Notes under the pieces: generated by a model
Told to the model about the DNA's origin: nothing
Databases searched by the model: none
Seen by the model: the letters and a program-made list of their open reading frames with translations, nothing else
Program-made: the position numbers and the translations under genes
In this document: positions 6,689-10,000 of the stretch, one piece after another
Position numbering within the stretch: the first letter of the stretch is position 1
How the letters are laid out: every line of letters starts with the position of its first letter
DNA from: Halocaridina rubra
Lineage: Eukaryota; Arthropoda; Malacostraca; Decapoda; Atyidae
Reading direction: 5' to 3'
Assembly: GCA_037179515.1 (NCBI GenBank)
Contig: JAXCGZ010020843.1
Coordinates: 20,001-30,000, forward strand
Length of the DNA: 10,000 nt

Positions 6689-8353
6689 TTGTACATTCAG
6701 AAAAGAGCTCGTTTACTGTGTTGTTTATGAGTTAATAGTTGCATTTTAGGGATCTTGTGAAGATGAGTGACCCCCAGAAACCCATATAAACCTAGTATAC
6801 GCTGAAATTACTCTTTTTCACAAGATTCCATTTCAGAATATTCACGTGCTTAAGTGACCTTTATTAGGTAAGGTTTTATTGACTGACTTGGTTTTTCTAG
6901 TATAATTAGCATGCATTACTGTGTGTTTAAAGTTACTAGCAACTGTAAAATTTAAAGTTTTACTTGATCATAAGGCTCTAATCTTATGCAGCATTGGCAA
7001 GCTATAGCCCAGTTACCATCAATGGTTCGGCCAAATGTTTCACTGATAGGGTAATGCATGTCTACCCTCCCTCATTTATTTGTATTTATATAGTAATGCT
7101 GATATATTTTGGAAGGAATATTGCAATGAGAGCTGTTCCTTAGTTCTGGAACTTTTAAAGAAGAGTAACCGCAGGGTGCTCTAAGGTATTTACGAAGCAA
7201 GACACTTAGGCAAATTTAACCTAACCCAACTGAATCTAACAATTTATAAGGTTATTTAAGTTTACTTGGGGTTTTGGGGGGTTATTAAATCATTATAAGA
7301 TCCCAGGTTTTGAATGACCAAAATTGAAAGCCATGCAGTATAAGCTCTAAAAAGAAGTTTAGTCCTGGACTTGAACCAGCTTTACACTTTTGAGTTTAAG
7401 CTTATTCAAGAGAGGGGTAAAGCAATCAACTACCTCCATAAATTGAGCAAATTAGATATATTTTTCATTTTTATATACAGCAGTATAGCTTTATCCCAGT
7501 TCTCTGTTCAGAAAAAAACAGTGGGTGTCTGGCAGAATGCCAATCCAGAAATTTTAGGTTTTGTTACTGACGTACTGAGATAACAAATTAGTAACCAGAA
7601 AGTATAATACCCAAACTCCCCAGCAAAGCCCTGAAGCAAACCTAGGTGAGAATTTGGAAACTGTGTAGAATGATTAATCGCTGGAATGTGATTCCTACAT
7701 TATCATCTAGTTCTTTAATTGGGGTTCGAATTTACCTAACTCAGTCGACCTTAGCAGGTTTATAGGAAAACACAATAACAGCAAAAATGTATGGGAGAAT
7801 ATGTGGTTACATATGGTTAGATTACGTTACCTTAGCTTTGTTCAAGAGCGAGTTGTTAATGTATGGGAAGCACACTGCAGCGCCACCGACAGAATACTTA
7901 GGATTAAGGCATCTGGTATGTTGTTTTTAAATATCTAATATTATGTCTGTATTTATTTTATCTTTTTATGTTTGTGCCACATTTGGATTTTGTAACTTTC
8001 TAATGGCTAATACGGATTAATAATCTTTTGGTAATTAGTGTCATTCCTGCGCAGTACATACCAAAGGTGCCAGACCGTTAAATGTCATTATTATACATTG
8101 ATGATACACTTATCAGATAATTATGAAATAATCTTGGAGTTCTAAAGCCACATACTGTATTGTTCGATATTGATATTTACCAAGATAACTTCTTTGACTT
8201 GAAAAAACCTTGGCCTACTTGAGTTCAACAGTCGTTTCAGTTCATTATCAAGTTAACTGCATACACTTTATGACATATAAACACGCAGAATATATACCTT
8301 GTTGAAATATAGATTTAATATGTTTTAGGATTTCCAAATTACGCACAAAAAAT
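6689..8353. other. long non-coding stretch with few features
   Basis: About 1.66 kb of moderately AT-rich DNA. The only structures noted are an imperfect inverted repeat (6749-6829), a degenerate TTAACCTAACCC near 7216-7227, two adjacent G runs near 7268-7281, and isolated B-box-like words near 7364-7378 (minus) and 7721-7735 (plus) without matching A boxes. The open frame at 7371-7583 has no recognisable motif. No exon-like signal pair or RNA gene can be supported. Confidence 0.5.
6749..6829. repeat. imperfect 22-bp inverted repeat
   Basis: Arms at 6749-6770 and 6808-6829 are complementary at 18 of 22 positions around a core ATCTTGTGAA. The spacer is 37 bases. No target duplication or transposon terminus is recognisable. 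It may be a decayed foldback element or chance. Confidence 0.4.
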
Positions 8354-8360
8354 AATATAT

Positions 8361-8435
<75 letters not shown>

Positions 8436-8457
8436 GCGCGCACGCACACACATGCAT
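8354..8457. repeat. (TA)n array grading into CG/CA repeat
   Basis: TA units with one slip at 8371-8372, then from 8432 a run ACACGCGCGCACGCACACAC followed by ATGCAT. From 8372 to 8457 every step alternates pyrimidine and purine, 86 bp without a break. That includes the CG/CA steps known to favour left-handed Z-DNA. Confidence 0.95.
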
Positions 8458-8571
8458 TCATTATACGGTACGCAACTTTTCATGGTAATCTTGGAATCAC
8501 TGTTTTTCGCAATTCTCTTGGAGGCTACGATTTTATTGGGCTTAAAGTTTTACTACTGCTTGTCCTTCTAA

Positions 8572-9411
8572 CACAAATATATTCTTTATGCAGATGACAC
8601 CAACCTTCTCTTGCATGATAATAACCTTGACCACCTGCATTCTGTTTTAAATAGTGAACTAGAAAAAATTAACAACTGGGTCTCTGTTAATAAATTAAAG
8701 CTAATTAATGTTTCCAAAACTGACTATATATTTCAAAATAGATCTGTAGTACACAAACTTGGTCAAGTTAATATGAATGGGTATGAAATTAAAAGAGTTG
8801 CTTGTAAGAAATATTTGAGAGTAATTATTGATGAAAATTTAAGTTGGAAATATCATATTCAATCTGTCTGCTCAAAACTGTCCAAGACGTGTGGAATTTT
8901 GTATAAGATTCGCCATAACCTGACATATGAGGCCTTAAAAAGCATATACTATTCCCTGTGTTATCCTCATATTATATACTGTTTGTCCATCTGGGGTTGT
9001 ACTTGGCCGTCAATTGTAAGGGATGTATTTGTAACTCAGAAAAGACTGATCAGAACTATTACATATAGTGGAAAATATGACTCAACTTCCTCTTTATTCA
9101 AGGAGCTAAACTTGCTTAAATTTAATTACCTGGTACAGTATTTCTGTCTTATTATTATACATAGTGATGTTAATGATAACAGAAAATTATTTAGATTTAT
9201 TCAACACAACCATGGAACCAGAGGTAACAATATAAATTTGATATGTTCACAGCCGAGAACAACCTTGTACAAATTTTCTATTCACTGTTTTGGCCCAAAA
9301 TGTTGGAATGCATTACCAGAAGATTTAAAAACAATAAATGGCACAACTTTGTTTAAAAAGAAACTCAAACAGCATTTATTTACTAGGCAAAATCAAGCAG
9401 CTGTTGATTAA
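8572..9411 (+). pseudogene. LINE reverse transcriptase, C-terminal fragment
   Basis: An open frame of 279 codons with no true start codon. It runs from the stop at 8569-8571 to TAA at 9409-9411. Initiating at TTG 8611 would omit the catalytic box, so no start is proposed. Residues 6-9 are YADD, the reverse transcriptase active-site box in domain C, holding two of the three catalytic aspartates. Then come W36 and NKLKL with VSKT (about residues 35-50), the usual segment after the palm. Around residues 80-87 is the KYLRVIID segment, where family members normally have a conserved Gly in LG(V/I). Here it is Arg (AGA at 8818-8820), consistent with decay. The C-terminal part has the CR1/L2-like pattern QKRLIR, then LFKELNLL, and ends with WNALPEDLK and LFKKKLKQHLF. 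The endonuclease and reverse transcriptase domains before YADD, including the first catalytic Asp, are missing. It is not functional alone. Confidence 0.9.
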
Positions 9412-9416
9412 TAATT

Positions 9417-9422
9417 AATAAA
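9417..9422 (+). promoter_or_regulatory. AATAAA hexamer just after the LINE stop codon
   Basis: A canonical polyadenylation hexamer six bases after the stop codon. The element continues more than 200 bases further, so this one is probably unused or a chance match in AT-rich sequence. Confidence 0.3.
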
Positions 9423-9557
9423 GTATTGTGTATCATTAAGTCCAGGTTAAGGTCAGGCTACTGTTTTGTTTTATTACAAGATAAGTATGAGATTGCTATA
9501 TTGGAGCCTTTGTTAACTAGTGCCGTCATACTTTAAATTATGCGAAATGTATATTAA

Positions 9558-9593
9558 ACTGCCTGCCAAGGAGCTCTTGCTCAGCAGGCTAGT
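9558..9593 (+). other. stem-loop in the LINE 3' UTR
   Basis: ACT-GCCTGC-CAAG (9558-9570) pairs with CTTG (9576-9579), GCAGGC (9584-9589) and AGT (9591-9593). The loop is GAGCT, with a four-base bulge CTCA and a one-base bulge T. This gives 13 base pairs, GC-rich in otherwise AT-rich DNA, about 70 bases before the element's end. In LINE families studied experimentally, stem-loops at this place are bound by the reverse transcriptase to start reverse transcription. That role is inferred here. Confidence 0.6.
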
Positions 9594-9646
9594 GCCTCTG
9601 AATATAATGTATATATTTATTCATGTATGTATTCTAAATATTTGGC

Positions 9647-9652
9647 AATAAA
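9647..9652 (+). promoter_or_regulatory. AATAAA hexamer at the LINE 3' end
   Basis: Lies 5 bases before the terminal TGACTGACT tail. It may be a polyadenylation-like signal or simply part of the conserved 3' end used for priming. Confidence 0.4.
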
Positions 9653-9666
9653 ATCTATGACTGACT

Positions 9667-9741
9667 AAACACTAACCCTCTGTATTTGTCCGGGCTTGGA
9701 ACTGGTATCGAACTAAGCTGGCGTACATCCCCTTTAGCAGC
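9667..9741. other. short non-coding spacer
   Basis: Contains a B-box-like word on the minus strand (AGTTCGATACC, complement of about 9698-9708) but no A box at the expected distance, so no tRNA-like element is called. Confidence 0.35.

Positions 9742-10000
<259 letters not shown>

Larger units (their letters stand above)
8572..9666 (+). mobile_element. 5'-truncated CR1/L2-group LINE
   Basis: A non-LTR retrotransposon remnant of about 1.1 kb: the last part of the reverse transcriptase ORF (8572-9411), a 3' UTR of about 245 bases, and a short tandem tail TGACTGACT (9658-9666). Homology begins abruptly two codons before the ILYADD segment. The sequence just upstream has an in-frame stop and no reverse transcriptase character, so the copy was truncated at its 5' end, as expected from incomplete target-primed reverse transcription. 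Ending in a short tandem repeat instead of poly(A) is a known trait of CR1-group elements. The flanks CTAACAC (8568-8574) and CTAAACAC (9665-9672) might be a decayed target duplication, which is weak. The exact clade (CR1, L2, Crack or Daphne) cannot be fixed by eye. Confidence 0.88.

Noticed and set aside
7268..7281. GGGG-TTTT-GGGGGG as a G-quadruplex or ciliate-type telomere motif
   Set aside because: Only two G runs are present, too few for an intramolecular quadruplex or a telomeric array.
7364..7378. Minus-strand B-box-like GGTTCAAGTCC
   Set aside because: It matches the pol III B-box consensus well, but I found no convincing A box at the right distance or element boundaries.
7371..7583. 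70-codon plus-strand frame
   Set aside because: No motif, start context or compositional support for coding.
7721..7735. Plus-strand B-box-like GGTTCGAATTTACC
   Set aside because: No A box upstream and no tRNA fold.

Overview
This is eukaryotic, repeat-dominated, AT-rich intergenic DNA. Nothing in it resembles an intact host gene, a prokaryotic operon or an RNA gene. Perfect or nearly perfect simple-sequence arrays occupy roughly 1.3 kb (about 13%) and include (AT)n, (AAT)n, (ACT)n, (AGT)n, (AG/CT)n, (ATCT)n, (GATATA)n and a 40-base A run. That load, the insect/crustacean-type telomeric motif TTAGG in three tandem copies, and a CR1/L2-group LINE suggest an arthropod. A decapod crustacean such as a penaeid shrimp or crab is my best guess. 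The taxon is inference only.

Layout. Positions 1-2061 hold microsatellites separated by unique-looking AT-rich DNA, plus two GC-richer islands (about 572-701 and 1381-1493). The first lies between a 19-base T run and a 13-base G run and may be a retroposed copy on the minus strand. Positions 2195-2213 carry the telomere-like repeat. Positions about 2298-2477 carry a tRNA-headed SINE-like element on the minus strand. Positions 2901-3020 are A40 followed by (TA)40. Positions 3150-3340 contain a degenerate 71-bp tandem repeat. Positions 3633-3700 contain a second, unrelated tRNA-like head. Positions 4141-5075 are a cluster of trinucleotide and AT arrays. Positions 5774-5944 are a clear palindromic MITE with a TAA target duplication. 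Positions 6583-6688 are a 3' retroposon tail, with hairpin and poly(A), homologous to the tail of the SINE-like element at 2298-2477. Positions 6689-8353 are mostly featureless. Positions about 8572-9666 are a 5'-truncated CR1/L2-like LINE carrying the YADD reverse transcriptase box, a C-terminal domain and a structured 3' UTR. From 9742 to the end of the window is another compound AT array that continues beyond it.

The one protein-coding relic is the LINE fragment. It lacks the endonuclease and most of the reverse transcriptase, so it cannot move on its own. The pieces fit together as mobile-element history rather than as a gene system: a DNA-transposon MITE, SINE-like elements sharing a LINE-type tail, a dead LINE, and microsatellites, some of which sit where a retroposon poly(A) tail could have seeded them. 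I did not find evidence for a new multi-gene biological system. The most informative observations are the shared SINE tail on opposite strands, the MITE, the 71-bp tandem unit, and the recurring border of the AT arrays.
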